This document shows positions 63,886 to 64,000 of a DNA stretch of 64,000 bases, in pieces. The notes under the pieces are model-generated. The model ran no database searches, was not told the DNA's origin, and saw nothing but the letters and a program-made list of their open reading frames with translations. A program made the translations under genes and the position numbers. Positions within the stretch are counted from its first letter, which is position 1. Every line of letters starts with the position of its first letter. Source of the stretch: Lysobacterales bacterium (GTDB lineage: Bacteria; Pseudomonadota; Gammaproteobacteria; Xanthomonadales; SZUA-5); assembly GCA_022844135.1 (NCBI GenBank), contig JALHMG010000023.1, positions 22,625 to 86,624 of the forward strand. The letters run 5' to 3'.

Positions 63886-64000
63886 TGTGGTGTCCCAAAA
63901 ATAACTGGAATTATGTCCGCGTCTTTCGACCCGAATGCTACGTTGCTTTTAGCCCGTCGGCGCAGCCGCCGGGCGTTCGGTCGATCGCGCGGCATGCCGC

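Noticed and set aside
63886..64000. Insertion sequence end at the right edge
   Set aside because: GTGTCCCAAAAATAACTGG looked IS-like but no inverted partner or transposase is visible in the remaining bases.

Overview
The window looks like chromosomal DNA of a GC-rich gammaproteobacterium, most likely a member of the Xanthomonadales (Rhodanobacteraceae or Xanthomonadaceae-like). This rests on gene content: two large TonB-dependent receptors, PhoBR, a GNAT protein with a long extra C-terminal domain, an ADOP-type permease, UbiA and RibF-IleS. It also rests on many hairpin-forming intergenic repeats. The species is inferred, not shown. No rRNA, tRNA or CRISPR array was recognised.

Layout. 1-4.6 kb: CsgG-like fragment, apaH, a 41-bp palindromic tandem array, nadA, ubiA, trxC. 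4.7-10.3 kb: secreted BNR-repeat protein and secreted multidomain endonuclease I. 10.3-16.3 kb: a two-gene AbiL/RloAB-like phage-defence operon, an ADOP permease and an alpha/beta hydrolase, with two inverted copies of a 158-bp MITE-like hairpin element lying in two convergent gaps. 16.3-19.3 kb: acyl-CoA dehydrogenase, a membrane protein with a DUF2141 protein, and an AAC(3)-I-like acetyltransferase. 19.3-22.7 kb: a GbsR/MarR regulator and a CIO-type cytochrome bd oxidase whose two genes each start directly after a heptanucleotide AACCAAC repeat tract. 22.9-25.4 kb: sucC and a sucD fused in frame to a histone-H1-like tail. 25.6-36.4 kb: an anaerobic nitrogen-oxide region with nirS (extra cytochrome c domain), a CoA-binding protein, a heme-type TonB receptor, hemerythrin, SirB2-like protein, a 64-aa protein, quinol-type norB and an FNR/ANR regulator; five FNR-type boxes lie in front of these genes. 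36.5-38.5 kb: phoBR. 38.5-41.3 kb: a tightly overlapping arsenic operon arsR-arsI-arsC-fatty acid hydroxylase-aqpS. 41.5-50.7 kb: a Cys-Gly-Pro-type secreted tetratricopeptide-like protein, a TonB receptor, srkA, recD and a FAD/NAD(P)-binding protein. 50.8-64 kb: small membrane protein and 2OG dioxygenase, a zeta-toxin-like pair, aceE, trmL, ileS, ribF, an unknown secreted protein, GNAT and an acuI-like reductase.

How the genes work together. The clearest functional unit is 25.6-36.4 kb. A four-cysteine FNR/ANR sensor sits beside norB, and FNR-type palindromes precede nirS, hemerythrin, norB and the TonB receptor, so nitrite-to-NO-to-N2O reduction, NO/O2 binding and heme supply are probably induced together at low oxygen. 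Heme d1 biosynthesis genes are absent from the window. The ars operon is a second unit with overlapping ATGA junctions and a promoter palindrome over the arsR start. The items most worth checking are the SucD-H1 fusion, the 158-bp element, the repeat leaders of cydAB, the fatty acid hydroxylase inside the ars operon and the AbiL-like pair.
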